DNA of 64,000 nt from Pseudonocardia sp. (GCF_025465255.1 NZ_JAODNI010000048.1:1-64000); one strand, 5' to 3'; shown: positions 9,318-18,096, counted from the stretch's first letter. Notes: generated from the letters alone by a model not told the origin. Numbers and translations are program-made.

Positions 9318-9965
9318 GTGAACGTCCTGTTCGACAACCTGAGCCTCTACGGGAACGGGTTCCTCGGCACGATCAAGCTCTTCCTCGTCGCGGCCGTCGG
9401 CTCCCTGATCCTCGGGACCGTCCTGGCCGGCGCGCGGGTGAGTCCCGTTCCGGTCCTGCGCTCCTTCGGCACCCTGTACGTCAACACGATCCGGAACACG
9501 CCGCTCACGCTCGTGCTGTTCTTCTTCGCGTTCGCCTACCCCCGGCTCGAGATCGCCGACGTCTCGTTCTTCTGGCGCGCCTGCATCGGACTGATCCTCT
9601 ACACGGCGGCGTTCGTGTGCGAGGTCGTCCGTTCGGGCGTCAACACCGTGCCGGTCGGGCAGGCGGAGGCCTCGCGGGCGCTCGGCTTCACCTTCGGCCA
9701 GACGATGACCGAGGTCGTCATGCCGCAGGCCATCCGCTCGGTCGTCCCGCCGCTGACCAACGTCCAGATCGCGCTGCTGAAGAACACGACGATCGCCGCC
9801 GGCTTCTCGGTGCTCGAGGCGGGCGGCATCTACGCCAACCTCTCCGAGCGCGGCTACAACGTGTTCGTCGGCCTGCTCTGGGTGGCGCTCGGCTTCCTCG
9901 TCCTGGTCCTGCCGCTGACGCTGCTGCAGCGCAACCTGGACCGGCGCTGGAGCACGGCCCGATGA
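9318..9965 (+). CDS. gluC: Glutamate ABC transporter permease (GluC type)
   Basis: A 215-residue inner-membrane permease of the His/Glu/Gln/Arg class, with about five membrane segments. The EAA loop EASRALGFTFGQTMTEVVMPQA (about 114-135) contacts the ATPase, and the NTIRNTPL motif lies near residue 55. It starts at a GTG preceded by AAGGAG (9303-9308). It pairs with the next gene to form the heterodimeric channel. Confidence 0.94.
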   Translation: MNVLFDNLSLYGNGFLGTIKLFLVAAVGSLILGTVLAGARVSPVPVLRSFGTLYVNTIRNTPLTLVLFFFAFAYPRLEIADVSFFWRACIGLILYTAAFVCEVVRSGVNTVPVGQAEASRALGFTFGQTMTEVVMPQAIRSVVPPLTNVQIALLKNTTIAAGFSVLEAGGIYANLSERGYNVFVGLLWVALGFLVLVLPLTLLQRNLDRRWSTAR

Positions 9966-10014
9966 ATTCCCGGCCCCGAGACCAGCACCGGCCCCCGACC
10001 GCCAGGAGCGCTTC

Positions 10015-10914
10015 ATGACCGCGGTCCTCTACGACATCCCGGGCCCGAAGGCCCGGGCCCGCAACACGATCCTCGGCGTCGTCGGCACCGCCGTCGTCCT
10101 GGCGATCGTCGGGTTCGTGATCTACCGCTTCATCGAGACCGGCCAGTTCGAGGGCCGGCTGTGGAGCTGGATCACCTACGTCAACATCCAGTACCTCCTG
10201 CTCGAGGCGCTCTGGAACACGCTCTCGGCCTTCGCGGTCGCGGCCGTCCTGTCGCTCGTGTTCGGCGCGGTGTTCGCCGCCGGCCGACTCTCCGAGCACG
10301 CGTGGCTCAGCCGCCCGTCGGTAGCGATCATCGAGCTCTTCCGGGCCGTACCGCTGCTGGTGCTGATCTTCATCCTGTTCTTCGGCGTGTCCCGCGGCCT
10401 CGGCATCGACATCCCGGCCTACTGGGCCGTCGTGCTGGGCCTGATGCTCTACAACGGCTCGGTGCTCGCCGAGGTGTTCCGCGCGGGCATCCGGGCGCTG
10501 CCGAAGGGGCAGAGCGAGGCGGCGTACGCGCTGGGCATGCGCAAGACGCAGGTGATGACGAACGTCCTGCTCCCGCAGTCCCTGCGCGCGATGCTGCCGA
10601 CGATCCTCAGCCAATTGGTCGTCGTGCTCAAGGACACCGCACTCGGCTACATCATCCTGTACCCCGAGCTGCTCTACCAGGCGCGCTTCCTGGGCAGCCA
10701 GGGTCAGCTCGGCGCCCCGATCCTGCAGGTCGCGATGGTGGTCGCGGTCATCTACATCGCCATGTGCCTGATCCTCTCCGGGCTGTCGAAGCTGCTGGAG
10801 CGGCGCCTCAAGCGCAGCCCGAAGGCGGTCGGCACCGACCCGAAGGCCATGAACGAGGCCAAGGGTGATGTCCTCGCGTCACAGGCCCAGGGTGGCGGCG
10901 GCGGCGCGCTCTGA
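10015..10914 (+). CDS. gluD: Glutamate ABC transporter permease (GluD type)
   Basis: A 299-residue second permease, longer than GluC because of an N-terminal cytoplasmic and TM extension and a hydrophilic C-terminal tail ending in a glycine run. The EAA loop (SEAAYALGMRKTQVMTNVLLPQ) is near residues 165-186. It begins 49 bp after gluC behind AGGAG. The stop lies 3 bp from the stop of the convergent peptidase gene. Confidence 0.94.
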   Translation: MTAVLYDIPGPKARARNTILGVVGTAVVLAIVGFVIYRFIETGQFEGRLWSWITYVNIQYLLLEALWNTLSAFAVAAVLSLVFGAVFAAGRLSEHAWLSRPSVAIIELFRAVPLLVLIFILFFGVSRGLGIDIPAYWAVVLGLMLYNGSVLAEVFRAGIRALPKGQSEAAYALGMRKTQVMTNVLLPQSLRAMLPTILSQLVVVLKDTALGYIILYPELLYQARFLGSQGQLGAPILQVAMVVAVIYIAMCLILSGLSKLLERRLKRSPKAVGTDPKAMNEAKGDVLASQAQGGGGGAL

Positions 10915-10917
10915 GAC

Positions 10918-12873
10918 CTACAGGTTCTCGACGAGGACCGGCTCGATGCCCTCCGCCTCCGGCAGTCCGAAGCCGAAGACCTGGGCGTAGAAGGACAGCT
11001 CGGCCTCCAGCGCGCGGCGGATGTTCTCCGCGCGCCGGAAGCCGTGCTGCTCCCCCTCGAACACCAGGTAGGCGACGGGCACCTTGCGGGCCCGCAGGGC
11101 GCCGACGATCGCCTCGGACTGGTTCGGCGGGACGACCGCGTCCTCGGAGCCCTGCAGCACGATCAGCGGCCGGCTGAAGAGCTCGACGTGGTGGATCGGC
11201 GAGCGCTCCACGTAGACGTCGCGGGCCTCGGGATACGGCCCGACCAGGCCGTCGAGGTAGCGGCTCTCGAACTTGTGCGTGTCCGCCGCCAGCGCCTCCA
11301 GGTCCGCGACGCCGTAGTGGTCCGCCCCCGCCGCGAACGGCGTGTCCTCGCGGGCCAGGGCCGCCAGGGTCGTGTAGCCGCCGGCAGAGCCGCCGCGGAT
11401 GGCGAGCCGGGTGCCGTCGACCCGGCCCTGCTCGGCGAGCCAGCGCGCGGCGGCCAGGCAGTCCGCGACGTCGACGATTCCCCAGGCACCCTTCAGCACG
11501 TCCCGGTAGGCCCGCCCGAAGCCCGTCGAACCCCCGTAGTTGACGTCGACGACGCCGAACCCGCGGCTCGTCCAGTACTGCACGTTCACCGACAGCACCG
11601 GTACCGCGGACGACGTCGGCCCGCCGTGGATCACTACGAGCAGCGGCGGGAGCTCCCCCTGCGGCCCCTCGTGCTCCGGGTTCGCGGGCGGGTAGAACAG
11701 CGCGTGCGCGGTCCGGGGCGCCCCCTGGCCGTCGACGGACGGGAACGAGACCGCCTCGGGGACGGACAGGTACCCGGTGTCCAGGCCGAGGTCGCGCGGC
11801 GGCCGCAGGGTCTCGGTGCGGCCGTCCGCCACGCTGACGCGGTGCACGCCCGGCTCCTCCGTCGGTGTCCCCGCGACGAGCACGACCTCCCCGGGCCCGC
11901 TCGCCCGCACCATGGCGATCGCGGAGAACGGCACGTCGACGTCGGTGAGAGTGCCGTCCGGCCGGCGCACGGCCAGGCCGTCGTACCCGGCCTGCCAGCG
12001 GGCGAAGACGATCTCCCCGCCGTCGAGCACCACGTACCGCGAGCCGCCGAGCGCCCACCCGGGCTCACCGATCTCGGCGTTGATCCGCACCTCCGGCACG
12101 ATGTCCGTGCCCGGCAGCCAGCGGTAGACGTTCCACCAGCCGGTGCGGTCCGAGAGGAAGTGGAGGGCGCCGTCGGCGCTCCAGCGGGGTTCGGACACGG
12201 ACTCCCCCGGGCCGCCCGCGACGATCGCCTCGTCCCCGGTGACGAGGTTCCGCCCGCTGAGGACGGTGTCGTCCCAGGGCATCGACGGGTGGTCCCAGGA
12301 CACCCAGACCAGCCTGCGGCCGTCGGGGGACAGTCGTGGGCTCGCCACGAAGTCCGGGCCGGTGACCAGCACCTCAGGCTCCGACGGTCGGTCCGCCGAC
12401 AGCCGGACGATCTCGTTGCGGACGTCGGCCGCGCCCTGCCCGTGCACCGGATGGTGCTCCCGGACCGCGACGAGCACGGAGCCGTCCGGCGACACGTCGA
12501 CGTCCGCGTAGCGGTCCCCGCGGGTCAGCACCGACTCCGGCGTCAGGGGCTCGGGCTCACCGCCCGGCACGAGCCGGTAGAGCCGCTGGTCCGCCCAGTT
12601 GCTGAACCAGACGACGCCGTCGCGGACCTTCCACGCGCCGCCGCCGTACTCGTGGACGCCGGTACGGGCGTCGAAGCCGTCGGGAAGGAGGTCGGTGGTC
12701 GTGCCGTCGGCCGCCCGACGGACGAGCTGCGTGCGGCCTCCCTCGCCCGGCCGGCCCTCCGCCCACACGACCGCGTCCCCGTCGACCTGCACGCCGGCCA
12801 GCCGCACCGCCGCGGACAGGACCAGCTCGGACGTGATCGGGGTGGGCCAGGCACCGTACGGGGTGATCGTCAC
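10918..12873 (-). CDS. S9-family prolyl oligopeptidase-like serine peptidase
   Basis: A 651-residue protein with an N-terminal beta-propeller (repeated SPDG/SADG blades) and a C-terminal alpha/beta-hydrolase domain. The catalytic Ser is in GGSAGG, the Asp in GSEDAVVPP and the His in GEQHGF. The HGGPTSSA oxyanion-region motif and YGGSTGFGRAYRD are typical of S9C acylaminoacyl or dipeptidyl peptidases. The start is taken at GTG 12873 (VTITPYGAWPTP); an upstream extension of 24 residues is possible but poorly conserved in character. No signal peptide, so it probably acts on cytosolic peptides. Confidence 0.92.
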   Translation of the reverse strand: MTITPYGAWPTPITSELVLSAAVRLAGVQVDGDAVVWAEGRPGEGGRTQLVRRAADGTTTDLLPDGFDARTGVHEYGGGAWKVRDGVVWFSNWADQRLYRLVPGGEPEPLTPESVLTRGDRYADVDVSPDGSVLVAVREHHPVHGQGAADVRNEIVRLSADRPSEPEVLVTGPDFVASPRLSPDGRRLVWVSWDHPSMPWDDTVLSGRNLVTGDEAIVAGGPGESVSEPRWSADGALHFLSDRTGWWNVYRWLPGTDIVPEVRINAEIGEPGWALGGSRYVVLDGGEIVFARWQAGYDGLAVRRPDGTLTDVDVPFSAIAMVRASGPGEVVLVAGTPTEEPGVHRVSVADGRTETLRPPRDLGLDTGYLSVPEAVSFPSVDGQGAPRTAHALFYPPANPEHEGPQGELPPLLVVIHGGPTSSAVPVLSVNVQYWTSRGFGVVDVNYGGSTGFGRAYRDVLKGAWGIVDVADCLAAARWLAEQGRVDGTRLAIRGGSAGGYTTLAALAREDTPFAAGADHYGVADLEALAADTHKFESRYLDGLVGPYPEARDVYVERSPIHHVELFSRPLIVLQGSEDAVVPPNQSEAIVGALRARKVPVAYLVFEGEQHGFRRAENIRRALEAELSFYAQVFGFGLPEAEGIEPVLVENL

Positions 12874-13008
12874 GGCATCAACGCTAGTCCGAGGCGACGG
12901 CGTCCGGCGGGCCGCCCGTGGCGCTTTCGTGTCGCGCCTCGACACCGACGCGGCACGAGCTCACCCGGCGGCCACCGCGCTCCCGGCACTTGTGACGTGT
13001 GGGCGGCC

Positions 13009-13335
13009 TCAGCGGATCCGGGCGGCGTCGCGCAGGAGCGCGGCCGCCCGCAGGAGGGCACCGGGGCGCAGCACCGGGAGCAGCCCGACGGCGCCGCTCA
13101 GGCCCGTCCACCAGCGCACCCGCCCGTCCTTGCGGAGCACGCCGACCGCGGGGGTCCCGCAGCCGGCGACCGTGCGCGGCAGGTTCGGATAGATCTCCGC
13201 CAGGCGCGGTTCCGAGCACGAGCGCACCCGGACCTTCACCGTGACGCACTCGGGCAGCTCCCGGGCGATCCGCGAGCAGCGCGGGCAGCCGGTGTCGTGG
13301 ACGACGACCACCTCGCGCACGCCCGCTCTCGTCAC
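13009..13335 (-). CDS. Small thioredoxin/glutaredoxin-like protein
   Basis: A 108-residue protein with a thioredoxin-fold pattern: beta strand [11 protein letters not shown], redox motif CPRC (about 17-20), and a GTPAVGV segment whose Pro is in the cis-Pro position. The GTG start at 13335 overlaps the end of the uvrA-like remnant in GTGA. The same frame runs on upstream into that pseudogene, giving a spurious 205-codon reading, but conserved character begins only here. Substrate unknown. Confidence 0.68.
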   Translation of the reverse strand: MTRAGVREVVVVHDTGCPRCSRIARELPECVTVKVRVRSCSEPRLAEIYPNLPRTVAGCGTPAVGVLRKDGRVRWWTGLSGAVGLLPVLRPGALLRAAALLRDAARIR

Positions 13336-13774
13336 CTGCTCATCGTGGCACCCACGTGCCGGGCGAGATGCTCCCCGGTGTGCGTCCCGGCGCTGAGCAG
13401 CTCGGCCGGGGTGCCCTGGAAGACGATCGACCCGCGTCGCCGCCGTCCGGCCCCAGGTCGACGACGTGGTCCGCGTGCGCGATGAGTCCAGGTTGTGCTC
13501 GATGACGATCACCGAGCTGCCCCCGTCGACGAGCCGGTCGAGCAGCTCCGGCAGGTGCCCGCAGTCCGACAGGTGCAGGCCGGCGGTGGGCTCGTCGAGG
13601 ACGTACACGTGCCCCTCCTCGTGCATCCGTTTCGGGACGGGGACGGCGACGTTCCGGAGGTTGTTCTCGCGCGCTCCGGTGACGGAGATGAACCCCTGCT
13701 CGCCCGTGAACTCCTGCGGGACGGAGGTCCTCCTGGGGATCGGGCTCTTCGGACAGGCTGTAGACCGGACTCAA
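13332..13774 (-). pseudogene. uvrA-like ABC ATPase gene with large internal deletion and frameshifts
   Basis: The piece joins the two ends of a UvrA-type protein. Near 13700-13630 it encodes [20 protein letters not shown], the start of a UvrA ATP-binding domain; it then jumps straight to [15 protein letters not shown], the C-terminal Walker B region, followed by [10 protein letters not shown]. The reading then shifts to [16 protein letters not shown] and shifts again to [14 protein letters not shown] before a TGA at 13332. A TTG at 13774 could be the old start but needs another shift near 13710. Roughly 600 or more residues, including both Walker A motifs and zinc modules, are missing. Relatives are stand-alone UvrA paralogues linked to drug resistance or unknown roles. 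Confidence 0.85.
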
Positions 13775-13782
13775 ACTTGAGT
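13769..13782. promoter_or_regulatory. Palindrome ACTCAA-AC-TTGAGT upstream of the uvrA-like remnant
   Basis: A perfect 6-bp inverted repeat with 2-bp spacing. It resembles the CTCAAG/CTTGAG half-sites bound by MerR-type regulators and overlaps the presumed start of the pseudogene, so it may be a relict operator. No MerR gene is present in the window. Confidence 0.35.
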
Positions 13783-13843
13783 ATCATCGGTCGGCCGTCG
13801 GGTTCCGTTACCGTGGGTGGCTCCGACGCAGGCGGGAGCACCG

Positions 13844-14158
13844 ATGAGCGAGCCGACCAGCACCCCACCCACGCCCGAGGAACCCACGGCGTCCGCGGCA
13901 CCTGTCCCGACGCCGGTACCCGTGCCGATCGAGGACGCGCCGCTGCCCGCAGGCCCGGCACCGGACTACGACGAGCACGGCACCCCGAGCCTGGACTACG
14001 TCCGGGACAAGATCGAGGGCCGGCACGCGACTGCCCTGGGCTGGCAGGAGCTCACCGGGGACACCGAGGCTGCCCGCACCGCCGACGAGAAGTTCGAGGA
14101 GCGGGAGCAGAAGGGCAAGGACAAGCTCGCGGAGATCCGCAAGTCCCTCGGCCTCTAG
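13844..14158 (+). CDS. Small acidic protein with a PspA C-terminal-like module
   Basis: A 104-residue protein. Residues 1-45 are a disordered Pro/Thr/Ala-rich leader. Residues 47-102 align without gaps to residues 183-238 of the PspA encoded at 43618-44433, with 24 of 56 identities: TPSLxxVRDKIExRxAxALG near the start and LxxIRxSL at the end, at exactly the same spacing. The start ATG follows GGGAG (about 13833-13837); a GTG nine codons earlier is possible. It contains no membrane segment and no catalytic motif. It may bind a PspA partner or be a small envelope-stress adaptor, but this is inference from the shared module. A CTAGAA-loop hairpin follows. Confidence 0.75.
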   Translation: MSEPTSTPPTPEEPTASAAPVPTPVPVPIEDAPLPAGPAPDYDEHGTPSLDYVRDKIEGRHATALGWQELTGDTEAARTADEKFEEREQKGKDKLAEIRKSLGL

Positions 14159-14214
14159 CGCCTCGGCGCCGGCGCGCCTCCGGCACCTGTGCGCGGACCG
14201 CACGCCCGTCGCCC

Positions 14215-14256
14215 TGTGCGTGCGCAGCCTCGCTAGAACGAGGCTGCGCACGCACA
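14215..14256 (+). repeat. CTAGAA-loop palindrome, copy 1
   Basis: Perfect 18-bp stem (14215-14232 with 14239-14256) around the loop CTAGAA; arms begin TGTGCGTGCGCAGCCTCG. It lies 56 bp after the small-protein stop and could terminate it. It shares loop, closing CTCG/CGAG pairs and TGTGCG ends with the copy at 14314-14355. Confidence 0.85.
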
Positions 14257-14313
14257 ACCCCGGCCGAGCTGCGCGAACATCCCGCGGCCGGTCGTTCCCA
14301 GGTCACCGACGGT

Positions 14314-14355
14314 TGTGCGCGCGGAACCTCGTTCTAGCGAGGTTCCACGCGCACA
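14314..14355 (-). repeat. CTAGAA-loop palindrome, copy 2
   Basis: An 18-bp stem with one mismatch (14314-14331 with 14338-14355) around TTCTAG, which reads CTAGAA on the minus strand. It sits 3 bp beyond the stop of sdhB, whose strand it matches, so it is a likely terminator for the first succinate dehydrogenase operon. Confidence 0.85.
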
Positions 14356-14358
14356 GGG

Positions 14359-15108
14359 TCAGTTGCGGCGGAACAGCTTGTTGCCGAGCCAGACGACCGG
14401 GTCGTACTTCCGGTCCACCACCCGCTCCTTCAGCGGGATCAGCGCGTTGTCCGTGATCTTGATGTGCTCCGGACAGACCTCGGTGCAGCACTTGGTGATG
14501 TTGCAGTATCCGAGGCCGTGCTCCTCCTGCGCCGCGACCTGCCGGTCCGCCGTGTCCAGCGGGTGCATGTCCAGCTCGGCGATCCGCATCAGGTAGCGCG
14601 GACCGGCGAAGTTCTGCTTGTTCTCCTCGTGGTCCCGCACGACATGGCAGGTGTTCTGGCACAGGTAGCACTCGATGCACTTGCGGAACTCCTGGCTCCG
14701 CTCCACGTCGACCTGCTGCATCCGGTACTCACCGGGTGCGACACCGGCCGGCGGCGCGAACGCCGGGACCTCCCGGGCCTTGGTGTAGTTGAACGACACG
14801 TCGGTCACGAGGTCCCGGATCACCGGGAACGTCCGCATCGGCGTCACGGTGACGACCTCGTCGTCGTCGAAGGTCGACATCCGCGTCATGCATGCCAGCC
14901 GGGGCTTGCCGTTGATCTCCACGCTGCAGGAGCCGCACTTGCCGGCCTTACAGTTCCAGCGGACGGCGAGGTCCTGGGCCTCGGTCTGCTGGAGCCGGTG
15001 GATGATGTCCAGGACGACCTCGCCCTCGTTCACCTCCGCCGGGTAGTCGACGAGCTCGCCCTTCTCGGAGTCCCCGCGCCACACGCGGAAGTGCTGCCAG
15101 TGGCTCAT
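14359..15108 (-). CDS. sdhB: Succinate dehydrogenase iron-sulfur subunit, Sdh1 type
   Basis: A 249-residue Fe-S subunit. The N-terminal 2Fe-2S ferredoxin domain has CKAGKCGSC (C53, C58, C61) and a further Cys near 73. The C-terminal domain has CIECYLC plus later CxxxCP ligands for the 4Fe-4S and 3Fe-4S clusters. It carries electrons from the flavoprotein to the membrane quinone site. It resembles Rv0247c of the mycobacterial Sdh1 complex. Start ATG 15108 behind GAGGAG. It is last in a C-A-B operon, 73 bp after sdhA, with a small CCCGGC/GCCGGG hairpin (15134-15148) in that gap. Confidence 0.94.
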   Translation of the reverse strand: MSHWQHFRVWRGDSEKGELVDYPAEVNEGEVVLDIIHRLQQTEAQDLAVRWNCKAGKCGSCSVEINGKPRLACMTRMSTFDDDEVVTVTPMRTFPVIRDLVTDVSFNYTKAREVPAFAPPAGVAPGEYRMQQVDVERSQEFRKCIECYLCQNTCHVVRDHEENKQNFAGPRYLMRIAELDMHPLDTADRQVAAQEEHGLGYCNITKCCTEVCPEHIKITDNALIPLKERVVDRKYDPVVWLGNKLFRRN

Positions 15109-15181
15109 CCGAGCTCCTCGCTGATGCTCGTCGCCCGGCTTCGCCGGGACGCTGTGTTGAATGATGAGCTCGCACGCTCGC

Positions 15182-17107
15182 TCATGAGTCAGCTCCCCCA
15201 GCTCGGTGCCCGCCGAGCTCCTCGCCGGTGTAGTACTTCTTCAGCTCGTCGAGCTCGAACAGGTCGAACAGCTCCGGCCGCATCGGGATCTGCTCCTTGC
15301 GCGTCAGCTCCACGTTGTCCTCGCCGAGCGCGGAGCAGACCAGCAGGACGTGGCGCCAGCCCGAGTCCATCACCGGGAAGTCGTCCCGGGTGTGCCCGCC
15401 GCGGCTCTCCTGCCGCTCCAGCGCCGCCTTCGCCACGCACAGCGAGACGAGCAGCATGTTCCGCAGGTCCAGCGCGAGGTGCCAGCCCGGGTTGAACTCC
15501 CGGTGCCCCTCCACGCTGACGGTCCGGGTCCGCGTCGCGATGTCCTGGAGCTTCTTGAGCGCCATCTCCATCTCGTCTTCCTTGCGGATGATCCCGACGA
15601 GCTCGTGCATCGTCTTCTGCAGTTCCAGGTGGACGACGAACGGGTTCTCCCCGCCGTCGGTGGCACTCGAGAACGGCAGCAGGGCCCGCTCGACGGCGGC
15701 GTTCAGGTCGTCGGCCGTGACCTGCGGCCGGGTCCCCAGCGAGTCGACGTACTCCGCCGCGCTCAGCCCGCACCGCCGGCCGAAGACCAGCAGGTCGGAC
15801 AGCGAGTTGCCGCCGAGCCGGTTCGAGCCGTGCATGCCGCCGGAGCACTCCCCCGCGGCGAACAGACCCGGCACCGTCGCCATCCCGGTGTCCGGCTCGA
15901 CCTCGATCCCGCCCATCACGTAGTGGCAGGTGGGGCCGACCTCCATCGGCTCCTTTGTGATGTCGACGTCCGCCAGCTCCTTGAACTGGTGGTACATCGA
16001 CGGCAGCCGCTTGAGGATCTCCTCGGGCGTCTTGCGCGAGGCGATGTCCAGGAACACCCCGCCGTGCGGGCTCCCCCGGCCGGCCTTGACCTCGGAGTTG
16101 ATCGCCCGCGCGACCTCGTCACGTGGCAGCAGCTCCGGCGGGCGGCGGTTGTTGTCCGGGTCGGTGTACCAGCGGTCGCCCTCCTCCTCGGAGGTGGCGT
16201 ACTGCTCCTTGAACACGTCCGGCACGTACTCGAACATGAACCGCTTGCCCTCGGAGTTCCGCAGCACGCCGCCGTCACCGCGGACGGACTCCGTGACGAG
16301 GATGCCCTTCACCGAAGGCGGCCAGACCATGCCCGTCGGGTGGAACTGCAGGAACTCCATGTTGATCAGGGTGGCGCCGGCGCGCAGCGCCAGGGCGTGG
16401 CCGTCGCCGGTGTACTCCCAGGAGTTCGACGTGACCTGGTAGCTCTTGCCGACCCCGCCCGTCGCCATGACGATCGCGGCGGTGTCGAACCGGACGAAGC
16501 TGCCGGTGTTGCGGAAGTAGCCGAAGCAACCGGAGATCGCGCCGCCGGTGGTGAAGAGCTCGGTGATCGTGCACTCGTGGAAGACCCGGATGTGGGACTC
16601 GTAGTCCCCGGTCTCCTTGAAGTCGTCCTGCTGCAACGAGACGATCTTCTGCTGCAGCGTGCGGATCAGCTCCAGGCCGGTCCGGTCGCCGACGTGCGCG
16701 AGCCGCGGGTACGTGTGCCCGCCGAAGTTCCGCTGGCTGATCTTGCCGTCCGGTGTGCGGTCGAAAAGCGCGCCGTAGGTCTCCAGCTCCCAGACTCGGT
16801 CCGGCGCCTCCTTGGCGTGCAGCTCGGCCATCCGCCAGTTGTTGAGGAACTTCCCGCCGCGCATGGTGTCCCGGTAGTGGACCTGCCAGTTGTCGTTCGG
16901 GTTGGCGTTGCCCATCGACGCCGCGCAGCCGCCCTCGGCCATCACGGTGTGTGCCTTGCCGAACAGCGACTTCGAGATGATCGCCGTCCGCTTGCCCTGC
17001 ATCCGGGCCTCGATCGCCGCCCGCAGGCCGGCGCCGCCCGCCCCGATCACGACGACGTCGTACTCGTACGTCTCGACGTTCTCGGCGCTCATGTCGTTGT
17101 CTGGCAT
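15182..17107 (-). CDS. sdhA: Succinate dehydrogenase flavoprotein subunit, Sdh1 type
   Basis: A 641-residue FAD subunit that oxidises succinate to fumarate. The FAD dinucleotide motif is VVVIGAGGAGLRAA near residue 15. The covalent-FAD His lies in KAHTVMAEGG. The active-site region EFLQFHPTG follows, then VRGDGGVL and the C-terminal RGGHTRDD with the catalytic Arg. It is closest in sequence character to Rv0248c. ATG 17107 is chosen; a GTG at 17116 overlaps the upstream stop as GTGA and is an alternative three codons longer. Confidence 0.95.
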   Translation of the reverse strand: MPDNDMSAENVETYEYDVVVIGAGGAGLRAAIEARMQGKRTAIISKSLFGKAHTVMAEGGCAASMGNANPNDNWQVHYRDTMRGGKFLNNWRMAELHAKEAPDRVWELETYGALFDRTPDGKISQRNFGGHTYPRLAHVGDRTGLELIRTLQQKIVSLQQDDFKETGDYESHIRVFHECTITELFTTGGAISGCFGYFRNTGSFVRFDTAAIVMATGGVGKSYQVTSNSWEYTGDGHALALRAGATLINMEFLQFHPTGMVWPPSVKGILVTESVRGDGGVLRNSEGKRFMFEYVPDVFKEQYATSEEEGDRWYTDPDNNRRPPELLPRDEVARAINSEVKAGRGSPHGGVFLDIASRKTPEEILKRLPSMYHQFKELADVDITKEPMEVGPTCHYVMGGIEVEPDTGMATVPGLFAAGECSGGMHGSNRLGGNSLSDLLVFGRRCGLSAAEYVDSLGTRPQVTADDLNAAVERALLPFSSATDGGENPFVVHLELQKTMHELVGIIRKEDEMEMALKKLQDIATRTRTVSVEGHREFNPGWHLALDLRNMLLVSLCVAKAALERQESRGGHTRDDFPVMDSGWRHVLLVCSALGEDNVELTRKEQIPMRPELFDLFELDELKKYYTGEELGGHRAGGADS

Positions 17108-17112
17108 GCCGT

Positions 17113-17928
17113 TCACCCCACGATCCGCAGGTCGGAGATCCAGCCGGCCGAGACGGCCATGATGTAGGCGTCCGTGATGGCCAGGCTCGCGAGCGTGGCC
17201 CAGGCCAGCTGCATGTGCTTGCCGTTGAGCTTCGTGACCTGGGTCCAGGCCCGGTAGCGCACCGGATGCTTCGAGAAGTGGTTGAGCCGGCCGCCGATGA
17301 TGCTGCGGCACGAGTGGCAGGACGCGGTGTAGAGCCAGAGCAGCACCACGTTCGCGACCAGGATGATGTTGCCCAGGCCGAGGCCGAACCCGCCGTCGGC
17401 CTTGATGAAGGACTGCACCGCGTCGTAGGTGTTGACCAGCGAGATCAGCGCCGCGATGTAGAAGAAGTACCGGTGCAGGTTCTGGAAGAGCAGCGGGAAG
17501 CGGGTCTCCCCCGTGTACTTCTTGTGCGGTTCGGCCACCGCGCACGCGGGCGGCGACGCCCAGAACGCCCGGTAGTAGGCCTTGCGGTAGTAGTAGCAGG
17601 TCAGCCGGAAGAGCAGCAGGAACGGCAGCGAGATCGCCGCGTAGGGCAGCCACCAGACGTCGGGCAGGAAGCGGCCGAAGTGGGCCGCCTGCTCCACGCA
17701 GCCGTTCGACACGCACGGCGAGTAGAACGGGGTCAGGTAGTTGTACTCGGGGACGAAGTACCAGTTCTGCATGAACGCGCGCACCGTCGCGTAGACGACC
17801 CACGCGCCGAGCCCGACGATGTTGAGCAGCGGTGGTAACCACCACCGGTCCGTGCGGAGGGTCCGCGCCGCGATCTGAGCCCGGCCCGCGGCCGTGGCCG
17901 AGCCGGACGTCGCTGTGGTGGATGACAC
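17113..17928 (-). CDS. sdhC: Succinate dehydrogenase membrane anchor, Sdh1 type
   Basis: A 271-residue membrane subunit with about five TM helices (residues 31-51, 93-113, 143-160, 176-198, 242-260). It resembles Rv0249c, the membrane protein of the mycobacterial Sdh1 complex, which has an unusual single large anchor. Several His and Cys residues (LHRYFFYIA, CHSCRS) lie near the helices; the CHSC sequence is notable for a possible cofactor or disulfide. It is the first gene of the operon and its stop overlaps the possible GTG start of sdhA. Confidence 0.87.
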   Translation of the reverse strand: MSSTTATSGSATAAGRAQIAARTLRTDRWWLPPLLNIVGLGAWVVYATVRAFMQNWYFVPEYNYLTPFYSPCVSNGCVEQAAHFGRFLPDVWWLPYAAISLPFLLLFRLTCYYYRKAYYRAFWASPPACAVAEPHKKYTGETRFPLLFQNLHRYFFYIAALISLVNTYDAVQSFIKADGGFGLGLGNIILVANVVLLWLYTASCHSCRSIIGGRLNHFSKHPVRYRAWTQVTKLNGKHMQLAWATLASLAITDAYIMAVSAGWISDLRIVG

Positions 17929-17946
17929 GTCGTTGAGTCCTCATCT

Positions 17947-17985
17947 GTGTCGGACACGACGGTGTACGGGACACTGCGCCGTGTC
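17947..17985. promoter_or_regulatory. Cluster of GTGTC/GACAC inverted half-sites upstream of sdh1
   Basis: GTGTC-G-GACAC (17947-17957), GTGT-N5-ACAC (17962-17974) and GACAC-N6-GTGTC (17970-17985) lie 19-57 bp upstream of the sdhC start. The clustered dyads suggest an operator for a dimeric regulator. They do not match Rex or Crp/GlxR consensus sites. Confidence 0.4.
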
Positions 17986-18096
17986 GTGCGGATCACAGGG
18001 AGAGTACGACGCAGCTCACAGGGTGGGCGCGTCAGGTCGGGAACAAATCGCGGGGACGAGACGGGAGTCACAGAGCGCCCGGACGCGTCGCGCACG

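Noticed and set aside
13009..13626. Apparent UvrA-thioredoxin fusion protein
   Set aside because: The upstream half is the frameshifted uvrA remnant. The thioredoxin-like gene starts at 13335.
15182..17974. 930-codon frame suggesting an SdhC-SdhA fusion
   Set aside because: The part above 17116 is a wrong frame of sdhC; normal starts and overlaps exist.
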